DNA of 64,000 nt from Desmodesmus armatus. Its lineage: Eukaryota; Chlorophyta; Chlorophyceae; Sphaeropleales; Scenedesmaceae. Shown here one piece after another: positions 1-12,300 of the stretch (position 1 is the first letter of the stretch; each line of letters starts with the position of its first letter). Made by a program: the position numbers and the translations under genes. The stretch is from positions 314,501 to 378,500 of the forward strand of contig VIIQ02000070.1 of NCBI GenBank assembly GCA_007449985.2, read 5' to 3'. The notes beneath the pieces are model-generated. The model saw only the letters and a program-made list of their open reading frames with translations. It did not search any database and was not told where the DNA came from.

Positions 1-69
1 TGGTCGCGGTGGAGGGGTTGGGACAGTGGGGTGGTGTTGTCGATCCCTGCCATGTCTGCCGCCCTGAGT

Positions 70-100
70 GTCTGTCTGTCTGCCTGCCTGCCTGTCTGCC

Positions 101-139
<39 letters not shown>
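70..139. repeat. CTGT/CCTG tetranucleotide microsatellite
   Basis: Uninterrupted CTGT units with a few CCTG variants run directly into the sequence tgtgcag, which reads as the 3' splice site of the first gene. The microsatellite therefore supplies the polypyrimidine tract of that intron. Similar use of a simple repeat inside an intron is seen at 15834-15936. Confidence 0.85.
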
Positions 140-143
140 GCAG

Positions 144-2410
144 TTGGCGCTATGCAAACGTGATCACGAGCAGCAGCAGGCAGCACTCCAGCAGCAGGTT
201 TCTGCGCTGCAGCAGGAGCTGGCAGCAGCCAGCAACGCTCAGCAGCAGCAGCACACAGCAGCAGAGGCAGCGGCGGCTGCAGCAGCAGAGCAGATACTGC
301 AGCTGCAGGCCGTTGCTGCTGATGCAATGCAGCTCTTGCAGGCACAGCTGCTGCAGCAGCGGCATCAGGAGCAGCAGCAGCTGGATGCAGGTGTGTGTCA
401 GCTGCAGCAGGCGGCCCAGCAGCTGCAGGCATTTGTGCGGCAACGTCAGCAGCATGACCAAGAGCAGCAGCAGCAGCAGGCGCAGCAGCAAGCTGTGGGC
501 GGGTTACTGGCGTGCGGATCTCCTGCTAATGCCAGCATGCCTGTGCAGCTGTCTGCCGCAGTTGCTGCAGCAGTAGCGGTGCTACCTGCTGAAACGGCTA
601 CTGCTGCTGCTGCTGCTGAAGCCCAGCAGCAGCATGATGGGGAGCTCAATGAGCAAGCCTTGCAGCAGCAGCAGCAGCAGTCGCGACAAGGCATGCTTTG
701 CCAGCCAGGCAGGCAGGGCCGCTGCGGCAGCAGACGAGCGACAATGGCACCTGCTGCTACAGCAGCCGGGCGTGCTGCTGGTGGCGCCAGACAGCGCAGG
801 CGAGCCACACTGGCTACTTCAGCAAGGGCGCCTGACTCAAAGCCCACAGCAGCAGCAGCAGCAGCAGCAGCAGGCGGCAGCCCTGTAGAACGGGCTGTCA
901 GCTGTATTGCCGCATCAGGAGGTCAGGATGCAGAAGCAGCAGCAGTAACGGCGGCAGCAGCAGGAGAGCACGCAGCAGCTGCTCCTGCTGCCGATGCTGC
1001 TGCAGTTGCTGCAGATGCTGGTGCTGCTGAGATTGAGGCAGCTATCAGAAGCTGCGGCAGCAAGCCCAGCAGAAAGCGCAGGGCTGAACAGCAGGAAGTG
1101 AGCTGTGCAGCGGTAGAGGCACCAAGGGTGATCCCACACCAGCAGCAGCAGCAGCAGCAGACAGAGCATTACCCCAACAGCAGCAGCAGCAGTGTTCGAG
1201 TGGAGGCCGCCGCAAGCGTGTGCGCAGGGAGTCTGTTGCTGTTGTCATTGGTGAAGGCACGCAGCAGCCGCCCCAGCAGCAGCAGCAGCACTGTGGCAAC
1301 GAAGCCCTGTTGCATGTGGAGCAGCCAGCAGTAGCAGCAGCGACTGAGGCGCCAATCCACAGCAGTGGCCGCCTGGGTGCTGCTGCTGCCGCTGCTGCTG
1401 CTGCTGCTGCTGCAGAAGGTGCATCAGGTGTACAGGAAGCAGTTGCAGCACCAAAGCGTCAGCGACGCAGGACACTGGCTTCCCAGTGTGGCAGAAGCGT
1501 CCAAGCACAACAGGTACAGCACCAGCAGGTACAGCAGCAGGGGGAGCAGGTGTCGGCGCAGCAGCGGTCTGTGGCTGCAGCTGCAGCGGCACTCAGGCGG
1601 CAGGGTGGCAGCAGCAGGCACAGGGGAGGGCCAGCCCTGGAAACACTGCAGGAGGAGGATCCTGCCGGGCAGCATGCAGGTGGCAGCAGCGAGCCTGTGG
1701 AGCAGCTCGTGCACAAGGGCAGCAGCTGGAGCAAGGGTGCTGCTGCAGGAACTGCCGGCGCTGCTGCTGCTGCTGCCTCTGCAGGGGCGGAGGGTGGCAG
1801 CAGCCCCCATCAGCAGAAACACAGGCAGGGTCACAAGCGTAGAGGAGCTGCTGCAGCAGCAGCGCCGGCCCTTCCAATGCTGCGAGAAGAGGAAGAGGGA
1901 GTCGAGGAGGAGGTACAGCTGCAGCAGCAGGGCGCTGAGCTGGGAAGCACTGGCAGAGGTGGCACCAGCCAGCAGGAGCAGCAGCAGCAGGGGGAGGAAA
2001 TGGAGATCAAAGCAGGCCGCGGCAGCAAGCAGCAGGGGGTGCGTCCACACAAGGGAGGGCTGACGCTGCATGAGGAGCAGTGGCGGTCTGCTGAGCTGGT
2101 ATTGAAGGACGTGACAACGCAGCAGCAGCTGGGGCCTGTGGTCCGGGGCAGGAGGGCCACTATAGCTACCATGACGGGGGAGGGAGCGGAGGGGAGCGAT
2201 GGTGGCAGCATGGAAGGCATGCAAGCAGCAGCAGCAGCAGCAGGAGGAGGATCTGGTGATGGGGGTGTTGGGAGGGTGCAGAGGCGGTTGGCGGGGGTTG
2301 GGGCTGCTGGTGGGAAGGGTGTCGGGGGGATCAAGAAGCAGCTGCAGCAGTTGGGTGGGGGCGTGACGCCCGTTGCGTTCAGGACGAGGCACAGGGGACC
2401 TAAACCCTAA
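144..2410 (+). CDS. Q/A-rich coiled-coil protein, 3' part
   Basis: I do not recognise the family. The 5' end lies outside the window. A first exon starts at 144 after the acceptor tgtgcag. An intron at 1098-1180 (gtgagc...caacag, phase 0) joins two frames and gives 727 residues ending PKP-stop at 2408-2410; the alternative to this short 83-base intron is an indel. Residues 1-130 are Gln/Ala/Leu heptad-like (HEQQQ, LQQQVSALQQEL) and predict a coiled coil. The rest is low complexity with basic islands (GGRRKRVRRE). Four copies of an R-R-x-T-[MLI]-A motif occur: RRATMAP at 732-752, RRATLAT at 798-818, RRRTLAS at 1466-1483 and RRATIAT at 2150-2170. They resemble basophilic kinase sites. The C-terminus is Gly/Lys-rich and then basic (RTRHRGPKP). 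A nuclear or cytoskeletal role is only a guess. Confidence 0.6.
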
Positions 2411-5046
2411 ACTAGAGTGGAGGGGGTGGGGGCCTGCAGTGTTCTTGGGTTGTGTGTTGTTATGCCCCATGGGCCCTGACCTCAAGCACTGCAAACTGTT
2501 GGATCCTGCATAAACAACGCTGTTGGCCAAGTGGCGGGTGTAGCTGAGTGTTCAGGCGACACGTGCACCTTGCTCGCAATTGACTTGCTCACATTTTCAG
2601 GCGTCACAGTGTGCCCTGGCTACATCACAATCCTATTGTACTGTGCAACGGCATTGTACTGTAACCAACAGTACAGTATGCTTGGAATGTGAAGCAAGCA
2701 CTGTTTACCAATCTGCCCCTTGAGCAAGCTGCCTACATTGACCTTGTTGGTGACGGTGGACTTGATTCGAACACAGCACACGGGTTGTGAGCATATTGCT
2801 TGATTGCAAAACCAGAAGTTTCAAGGCCGTTGAACCCCTTGCGATTGGTAATTGGTATTTGTCAAACAAACTGAACAGAAGAAAACACCAAATTGTGCTA
2901 CAGCAACTGGCCAGTCACCTTCATGTCACAGTGAGCCAAGGTTGGGGGGCCCCGAAGCTCGTCTAGCTTCAGCTGCACATGCATATGCATCACTAGTGCA
3001 TTACTACTTCTTTCCGTTGGCAGACACGGCAGCTTCAGCCTCTGCGATCTTACTACAACACAGTACCCTGTCAGCAGCAAGTTCACACTGGTCAATGTTA
3101 CAACCATGTTCTGAGTGTGTTGAAAAATGACACAGTGTCAGCGGCAAACACTACTATCTCTTGTCCACTGCAATGATGGGCCTCACCAAGGGATAAGGCA
3201 GTATATCAAACCTGCAAAAACAAATTTCAAAACCAGACAAACCCGCCACAATCACGCAGACACAACAGGGCCCTTCACCGGCAACAGGCGTGCAAAAACA
3301 ATATGCCAGCGCCCTGTGGTCCCCTGCCCGTCAATACCCAACAACTGAACAAGCTTCCCTGCACCGGCACAGAACGTGTATCCGCATTCACAGAGGGATA
3401 GACACTGATGTACAACAACACATACGGAGTCAGGGACCCTCCGAGGACCGGAGGCGTTGCTGCGCCTGCAGCCCAGCCACAGTTACGAATGGGGTTGTGC
3501 TGTACTGACCTGCTAAGCTATCAGCTTGGTTGGGTAAGCTACACCTACTCCCTCCAGGGTCTCTGCATTCCTGTCAAAAGCTGCAAGTGCTGCAAATGTG
3601 TCGAGTAAGCACGCACAAACACACACACGTGCGCGTGCAAAAGCTGCTGCCAAACACAAAACCCTACTGCTGCTGCTGCTGCCGAGAACACAAGCAACCT
3701 GCTAAACCTGCTGTGACTGCTGCATGTATGTTGACATCCACCACCCTCGCTGCAAGTGTTGCGGGAGCACACACCTCTACTGACAATATAGGGAGGCACC
3801 ACCAAGAAGTCCTGCCAAGTCAGCACCCTCAAAGGCTCAACAACCCCACCACAAACCCACCGACAGATCGCATCCCTCCCAACCTTCCCCGCCCCAAACA
3901 AACACACACGAAATGGCTTTTAACACTCCCTACGTCAAAACACACATACGCACACAACAACATTGCAACAGGCTCACCAACAGTAGCCAAGCATACTGCG
4001 CATATGTGGCACAGTGCCCCAACCTGTGGCCAAAGCAGCAGCCCCCATAGACTCTACTCCTGAAGTGGAGAGCGGTGCTTGCGGTCGCCTTTCGGCCCAC
4101 GCCTGACGCTTCAAGAGGCCCAAACCGTAAATTGAGGAAAAAACTGCACCCACCACGCCTGCTCAAGCTACCATATGCCCGTCGCCGCTGCCAACGACAG
4201 AACCCCACCACCGATGGGCCTCAAACACAGCAGCTTCCCAGAAGGTGCCGAAGTGAGTGGGCTTCCATGTGACACAGTACCGCATGTGCCCGCCTTGCAC
4301 CCCCCCCCCCCCCCCGCTGTCGTAAGGAACTGACCGCATATATTGATGCATACAGGCAGCCACGCCCACCATCACCACAAACACCCCTTGACTCCTTCAC
4401 CACACTGAACCCACCCTGTGTCCGTCAGTCAGTCACTCAGTCACTTGGACAACTCCTTGAGTAACCAATTGTGTCAATGGATGAGTAATCGGTATATCAG
4501 CCTAGGCTGGGCCAAAGACAGCATGCCCCTGCCCCTGGCACAGCGCAGCACACACTGCGCGCCGCTCCCCCCCCCCCACACACACACAAACCGACCCTAC
4601 CCTTGTCACAAAACCAACTAACCAGTCAATCCCACTACCAGCCCCACAGTCAAGCAGACAACTCACGGGCTACCCATCCATGCCCAAGCACTGCCAGGCT
4701 CACAAACTCCAATGTGCTCCCTGTCGTGATGTCTGTGACAGGGCGCCTCCTGCCCACAGGGCCCAACCGTGACTGACTGCCGATTATGAACCACCAACAC
4801 CCCTGCCACACACAGCCCCCCACCCATCCCCATAGACTCATCAGGTCTGCGCAAAACATACTTAGTGCGCCCCCTGTCATACGTGACGAGGACCAAACGT
4901 CAGCCTCAGGATTTGAAATTTGGTGCTGAAGTGTTGTATGGAGGGGACCCTCTGATGGGAGATGCAGCTCACAACCCAGCACACTGTGATGAAGTGCTCT
5001 GTATCACACCGTCACACGATGGTACCGTGGCATGGCACACTGATAT

Positions 5047-5168
5047 GACAGCACATTAACTGCACTGACACACTGACACAGCACAATAACTGCACTGACA
5101 CACTGACACAGCACAATAACTGCACTGACACACTGACACAGCACAATAACTGCACTGACACACTGACA
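5047..5168. repeat. 30-bp tandem repeat, about 4 copies
   Basis: The unit tgcactgacacactgacaca followed by gcacaataac repeats perfectly at 5061, 5091 and 5121. A partial unit follows at 5151, and a partial unit with one mismatch precedes the array. The near identity implies recent expansion. It is open in all frames on the minus strand, but nothing supports coding. Confidence 0.9.
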
Positions 5169-5384
5169 GGTGAAATGTGTAACCATTTTCTGCAGGCCCT
5201 GTGTCGATACACTGTGAGTGGGCCACGGTGAACCTGGAAGACCATTGGCAGGGCAGCCACAAGCCACAAACCATCTCTTCCAAAGCTCGAAACCCTGGCA
5301 ACCAACCACCACTGCCTGCAAAATGACCCCAGCTGAAGAGGGCAAGCGCCATCCAACCAATCAATGTCCACAACGCCCTCGTCC

Positions 5385-5647
5385 ACGACGATTGCCATTG
5401 CCAGCCCGGCCAAAGCAGCACCTCCAGGGCGTCCAGGAAAGCATACGCCTGTGCCATGACGCCATGACGGTTGTGTGTTGTCTGCCAAAAGCACGTCCCA
5501 ACTCAACCAGCCCCTTCACATTGGGTGCTTGGCGCTTTTCATCCACTACAATGGCCGTCGCGAGCCCAGCCAGGCAGCACAACGCATCCAGGAAGCATAT
5601 GCCTGTGCCATGACGCCATGAAGGTTGTGTATTGTCTGCCAAAAGCC
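5385..5647. repeat. Direct duplication of about 105 bp
   Basis: 5385-5494 and 5545-5647 are diverged copies sharing long identical stretches, for example cctgtgccatgacgccatga, and the same order of words throughout. They are separated by about 50 bases. No terminal inverted repeats or target-site duplications were seen. Function unknown. Confidence 0.75.
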
Positions 5648-6160
5648 CACCAAAACACCCCTCTGTTGAGGCTGCCATCCTCAAAGCCCCAGGCCAAACA
5701 CAACAGCCAGCACTTCCCAATGCATGTCTCTGCCCCATTGGGAGTCCTGAACGAGGAGCAAACATTCCAGGGCTGCAACTTAGATGCTGTGACGTGTGTC
5801 CAACTGTCATGCAGACCTATGGCAGGCGCCCCCATTCCTCCCCTCTGCTGGAACCCGGGACCTTATCATGACTCGTCCACGGGCTTGCCGGTGTTAACAA
5901 CCACACCACGCCCCCTGTGCACCGTCACCAAGGTGCAGACTAGCGTATGGGATGGCAGCTGTTGGTCTAGGGACATATTGATGTGCACCCCAGTACACAC
6001 ATTTTTCATGTCAAAAAGCACCCCCCCCCCCCCCCTTCCCTAGCACCTCACCAAACCCTGCCCACCACCCTAGCCCTCTCGCACCACTGCACAGCAAGCA
6101 ACAGGAACAGGAACGTAGCGATCAGGGCTTGGCAGGGCTCACGGATATACCACACAACAG

Positions 6161-6194
6161 GCCCTAAACCCTAGCCCCTAAACCAAAAACCCTA
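6161..6194. repeat. Telomere-like CCCTAAA motif cluster
   Basis: The string cctaaaccctagcccctaaa, followed by ccaaaaaccctac, holds three or four degenerate copies of the plant-type telomere unit. It is far too short for a telomere. It may be an interstitial remnant or a telobox-like element. A similar motif at 47381-47400 is inside an intron, and one overlaps the stop codon at 2398-2410. Confidence 0.5.
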
Positions 6195-6349
6195 CCCCAC
6201 AACAGACCAGACAGACGCCCTTTAAGAACCCAACAATCATCCCACCACAGCACAGTCCACATCACAGCTGCCAACCCACGCTTTGGGCAATCCAGCCATC
6301 CAGCCAGCACTGTTCCAAGCCACAGATACCACCACTCACAACCACGCAG

Positions 6350-9300
6350 CTAGTCCAGGACCCCGGCCGTCATCTCATCTGCCAGCCTGGCAGCATGAGC
6401 ATCCGCATCAGCAGCCGTCATGCCGCCAGCAGCCGCCGCAGGACAGCCGCCGCCGACATTGCTGCTGGCAGCAGCAGCGGGTCGGTAAAACATCTCCTCC
6501 ATGCCTGGCAGGCTGGCAACCCTCCTGTCCACGGGAGGACTCGAACCCAGGACCAACTCAGCCACGTTGGTGGACGTTGCCGCCGCCGCCGCAACCATGT
6601 CCATGTTCATGGCATGGTCCAAGTCCATGCACTGCACGCCATGGTGGCCATACCCTTGCATGCCGAGAGGGTCGCTCGTTGCCGCCTCGGAGACAATCAG
6701 CAGCGGTGTCGCAGGCTTCCCTTGCGCAGGGACGAAGCTCCAAGGGTTGCTGACACCAGCTAGCATGGGGGTGCTGCTGCCGGGTAACCCCACCCCGCTG
6801 GCAGGAGATGCCAGGGGGTGGTTGTGCCCCTGTGGGGTCCCCACTGCCGTCCCCATCGGTGAGAATGCACCCCCCGCTGCTGTGGTGCTACTGTGGGTGC
6901 TGTAGGGCCCAGTGATGGCGGTACCGCTGCCTGGGGTTGTAACCGCGTTGAAGGTCTCTGAGGAGAACCCTGGAGGCAGCTGGGAGTCCAAGTCATGAGG
7001 GAGGGCCAGCCGGCCAGGCTTCTGCACCCCAGGCAGGAGCTGCTGCTGCTGCTGCTGCCAAGACAGCGCTCCAGACAGCCCAGCAGATCCAACCCTGGGC
7101 CCTCCAAGGGGAGGGCGGCCCAGGCTCAACCTGTCACCACCACCACTCATCCAGCCTAGGCCCTGAGAGGCAGCAGCAGCAGCGGCAGCATCCAGCAGCT
7201 GACCCCGGTAGTCGCCGCTGCTGCCAGTGCTGCTGCTGTCGACGCGGGTGACGCCGCTGCCGGTGACGCCGCTGCTGCCGCTGCTGCCGGCGGTGCCGAG
7301 CGGCTGGGGGGCGGAGCCGCCGCCTCGGAGGCCCATTGCTGCCGCTGCTGCTGAAGCCTCTTCAGGACTGAGTGCTGACAGCATTGCCATCAGCTGCTGC
7401 TCGTGCTGAAGCTCCTGCAGCTGCTGCTGCTGCCACGCAGCCGCCGCCTGCTGCTGCTGCACGTACGACAGCTGCTGCTGCTGTTGTTGCTGCTGCTGGA
7501 GCAGCAGCAGGTGCTGCACATTGGTCGCCGACATGCCGCCCATGAGTTGACCAGGAGGCGGGGCAAGCCCCCCCAAGCTACCACTCGCCCCAGACGATTC
7601 CAGGAGACCACTCGCACTCAACCTCCTGCCCACAGGCCCTGCCCCCTCCTGGTGCTGCAGCATACTAGCCACCCCAGCAACAGCCCCCGCCAGACCCCCA
7701 CCCGTGCTGACCGCACCCCTCGCCGCAAGCATACCCTGCTGCTGCTGCTGCCAGCTGCCGCTGCCGGCGGCTGCATTCACTGCTGCTGCGCCCTGAGGGG
7801 AAGGCGTGTGGATAAGTCCAGGCGCCGATGGACCCGGACTGTGCCAGCTCGATCCCGCCGCTGCTGCTGCTGCTGCGGAGCCAGGCTTGCCGCATACCCC
7901 CTGGGGTTGTACGGGGCGGCCTTAGGGTTCAGCTTGGCTTTGGTGGGTGTGCTGTGCGCCGAGGCAGCAGTACAGCCGCCGGCGGCTGCCGCATTGCTGC
8001 CGTCGCCGGCGGCTGCGGCGGCTGGGGAGTTGAGGCAGCTGCTGTTGTTGCTGGTGGTGCCGTCGTCTGACACGGCGGCCGTTCGCTGCTTGGACGGGCA
8101 AGCAGCTTCCAGCCACGACATGGATGTGCGCACAGACCGCTGCTGCTGTTGCTGCTGCTGCCAGGGTGGCGGCAGGTGGTGCTGCTGCTGCTGCTGCTGC
8201 TGGAGGCGGTCAGACCGGAGAGGGGAGGCTGCCACTGCACCTGCAGCGATGAAGGATGCGACACAAAGCCTGCTGGTCAGCACAGCACTGCAGTGGTCCG
8301 CACAGCAATAAAGGCCACAGCACAGCACTAAAGGCCCTTTGCTTGGCGAAGCCAGGTGCTGGTCAGCACAGCACTATACGCCCTTTGCTGTCGCTTTCAC
8401 GCATCCCAAATGATGGTACTGTGCCATCAACACACCCACACATGCATGCAGGCTCAGCTACTAAAGGAAAGCCCACTTCCTCAGACTCAAGACACTTCCA
8501 CACTGCACACTGCACCCAGGCCAGAGGCATGCCGCCTGCAATCCATGTCACGTGTGAACACAGCGCGTGTGTGCTCCCTCAAACATGGGGGTAAACAGGT
8601 TAATTATGATGGGTGTGTTCCTCTCAAACGCACCTGCAGGTGTCGCTGGCGGCTCCACAAAGGCTATGCCGACATGCAGCACAATCCTGGAAGTCACGCC
8701 CAAACCCCGGACTCAACAGCTTTCTTAGTGCACACAGACGCGCTTGGAACAAGAGACTGTACAGAGCAGGGCAGCCTCCCTATTTCCCCAACCTAGTCCA
8801 GTAAGCATGGCGAGCACCTCCCAGCAGAAACACACTGGCAACCACCCTCCATGCTGCAACACCACCCATTCACCTGCAGGTGTCGCTGGCGGCTCCACAT
8901 AGGCTCCTACAGGGATGCCGCCGCCCCCGTCAGCAGCCACAGCCCGGCCTGCAGCACTGCCGCTGCTGTCCGATGTGATGACTGCAGAGGGCGCTTGCTG
9001 CCCAAAGTCAGACCCGCACCCGAGAGCTGCTGCTGCGACCGATACAGACCAGGCATGCTCACTTTTGCCGTCCTTAGCTGCTGCTGCTGCTGCTGCTGCG
9101 CGGCTGCCTGCTGACCTTACAGTGCCGCTGCTGCCGCTGCTGGTGCGCCTGGGTGGGCTGTATATCGGCAAACCTCCTGTTGCTGCCCCAGCAGCAGCAG
9201 TAGGTGACGCAACATCTAGCGAAGGTACCACGTCTACATACCCACCCTGCTGCTGCTGCTGCTGCTGCTGCTGCTTCTTAGAGCCCTTGGCTGCACGCCC

Positions 9301-12300
9301 TGCACCCTTGTTGCTTGATGCTGCTGTTGCTGCTGCTGCACCGACCGTGCTCTTCTGCGGGCCGGCGCTGCTGTTGCTACCCCTGCTGCTTGCGTTGCTT
9401 GGCTGCAGGACCGCTGTGTACCCAGCTACTATCAAACCATCCTCCCCTGAGTACGCAGAGGCTTCAGCGCTCCCCTCCCGGCCGCTCTGTTGCTGCTGCT
9501 GCTGCTGCTGCTTGGCAAGTGTGCTGCTGCCCCTCGGCGCCACAGCCACAGTGACTGACGAACCCCTGCTACCAGAGCGCTTGCCTGCAGCAGCAGCCAC
9601 CCTGTCCCTGCCATCCCTCTGTACCGCAGTAGCTGCATCGACTTCGATACCGCCCGATGGTTCCTGACCTAGTGAAGTTTGCGGGCTGCAAGAGCTGGAG
9701 GTAGTGGGGCTGCTGCCCCTGCTGCTGCCGCTGCTGCTGGCGTTGCTGTCCGCAAGCATCTGCAGCTGAGCTGCTGCTGCTGCACCTGTCGAGGGGCTGG
9801 ATGAGATCATGCTGCTGCTGGCAGACCTGCTGCTGCTGAGGCTGCAGCTGCGAGAGAAGCTGCCGCCAGCTGCAGCAGCAGCAGCTGATGCAGACTCGGA
9901 CACCCTGTCCAGGCCGTCGGAGGTGCTGTTAGCAGCATTACGGGCTGCACGCTTGTCATCCTTGCCAGGAGCAAACACACGCTTGAACCAGGCAGAGAGC
10001 CGTGACGGCGCTTTCCTCGGCTTGCTGTGCGCCACCTGCTGCTGCTGCTGCTGCTGGTCGCTGCCTTCGACGCCCTTGTCTTGCTGCTGCTGTGGCGCAG
10101 ATGCCGCTGTCCCCTGCGGCTGCTCCTGCGTGCCCTTTCGGCTCTTCTCTTTCTTGCCGCGGCGTGCTTGCTCCTGCTGCCGCAGCAGCTCCTGCCTCTT
10201 CGCCTGCTGGGCCTGTTTCCGCCGCTTCGTGTACAGCTCACGCAGGCGCACGCTGTTCGAGGTGTTGCCCATACCCGCGGCCCCCGCCTGTCGCAGCGCT
10301 GCCTCCATGCCCTCCACGTCAGCGCTGCTCAGAGCCGCCTTTACTGCTGCCGCTGCTGCCCGCTGCATGCGGCTGCTGTCTGCAGCAATGCTGCCATTGC
10401 TGCCGCTGCTGCCAAGGCCACCGGTGGCCGCACCCACACCACCAACCGCAGCAGCAGGCACTGCAGGATACGCTCCAGCAACGCCAGCAGGGCCTGCGGT
10501 TGGTACGCTGCCACCACTGCTGACTGGGAAGGCGGTTGGCGCGGTCACGCCCCCACCCCCAGCGGCTGCTGCTGCCGCAGCAGCGACAGCAGCAGGGCTG
10601 CGACCCGTCGCTGCTGCTGCTTTCCGTGCACGCCACGGGGACAGCGCGCCCAACAGGCCCTGGGGTGGCTGCTGCTGCTGGGGCTGGCGGCTCCTTGCTC
10701 GAAACCTACTGGCAATAAAGGGCAAGCACACGATCAGCACCAGCATCCCCAGAGTGAGGGGTATCAGAGGCCCATCGTGCTGCTGCTGCTGTTTGTCCCG
10801 CTGGATCTTATTCAACTGCTCTAGCAGCTGTCGGTCTGCAATCTCCCTGTCCACACGCGCAAACGAGTTGTACATGTGCGGGTAGGGAGGCGAGTCGAGG
10901 TAGGGGTCGGCCGCCTGTTTACTGCGGCGCCGCTTGCTGCCGTTGCTGTTGCGCCGGCTGCTGCTGCTGCTGCCGTCGCTTTCGTCGTCTTCAGTACTAT
11001 AGCTGTCTGTGGCTTTATGGCGTCGGCCGCGCTTGCTGACGGCCCCCTCCCCGCCGCCGTTGCTGTTACTGTCCGACCCGCCGCTGCCCTGCCGCGCCCC
11101 GACAGCAGCAGCCCTGCCGTTCCTGCCATCCCCACCACACGTGGCGGCTTTGCGGGAGCCCGCAGCGGGCGCAGCACATGACGCAGGTGCGGCAGCAGCG
11201 GCCGTCGCTGCAGCCGCCACAGCCGCCGAGAGCCGTGCACGCGACTTGGGGGTGTAGCTGCCGGCCGCAGGCGGCGGGGTGAGGTTGCTAGGCAGTTGGG
11301 ACAGGGGCTGGGGGATCTAGGGACCTGCACCTGCTGTGCTGAGCAATCCCCTATGCTGGGGACCAATGCACTGCATCCTGGAGGGGCCCGGCCTTCTAGG
11401 AGGCTGGCTTCAGTGCAGCCTGAGCCCTTGTTGCGTTTCTGCAGCAGCCGTCGCAGGCTGTGGGTCTGTGTCAAGCTGTCGAGCTGCAATAGTAGGTACA
11501 TGGAGTCCTCCTGGTCCTGCAGCAGCAGCAGCAGCAACACACACAACGAAGGAGTCAGCACAGCCACCTTGCCACGTGGGTGGATGCATAAAACTGCAGC
11601 AGACAGCACATACTTGCTACCGCTCTGAGTGGTCGCCACTTAACTTTGTTGCACCACCACAACCAGCAGCACAGATAGCACCCCCACCATCACCCCACAG
11701 CTTGCGGCACACCTCAAACCCTACAACCCCACAACCAGCACTGACCTGTGTCAGTATGACATGGTCCAAGACTGCAGGTATGTCAGGAAAAAAATAGTAG
11801 TACACTCCAGGATTGGCCCCACAGTTTGCTTGGGATCCCGCAGGACACGAGGGGGGCACCTGCTGCACCGGTTGATCATGGTGGACTGCTGCTGCCCCTG
11901 CTGCGCGCCTGAACACTTCCTGCTGCTCAGGAGATAACTCCCCATCCACCATCGGAAGCTGCACGCCAGGCGCGAGCGCACGGATATGCAGGAAACCGCA
12001 CAACTCAAGGCCAGCTTGCTGTTGTTGCTGTTGCTGGGTGTGGCCCGCCCCTGCTGCAGTGCAGCTACCACCGGTCCCCTGCTGCTGAGAGGACTGATCA
12101 GCAGCAGCAGCAGCCGCACATGCTGAGGGATCCCCCGGGCTGCCGCTGCTGCTGACAGCACAGGAGCTTGGGCCGGTGACGTGTGCGCGCCCGGTGCGCT
12201 TGTCGATCGTGACCGCTTGCGCAGTGACCCAGGCGGGGAGGTAGCTCATGCAGCGGCTGCGTGCGTCTGTCCGCTGGCAGGGGACGTGCAAGTCCCGCAT

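Larger units (their letters stand above)
2411..6349. other. Intergenic stretch, no supported gene
   Basis: Only short, low-quality ORFs without family resemblance or spliceable neighbours occur here. TGTAA at 2660-2664, about 250 bases after the stop of the first gene, fits the algal poly(A) signal. Poly-C runs lie at 4300-4315 and 6020-6035. The tandem repeat, the duplicated block and the telomere-like motif in this stretch are listed separately. Confidence 0.6.

Noticed and set aside
2398..2410. Telomere at the left edge
   Set aside because: Only one and a half CCCTAAA units, and they encode the C-terminal PKP-stop of a gene.
5012..5506. Minus-strand protein with CVSVSVQLLC repeats
   Set aside because: It is a translation of the 30-bp tandem repeat; no start context, splice chain or homology.
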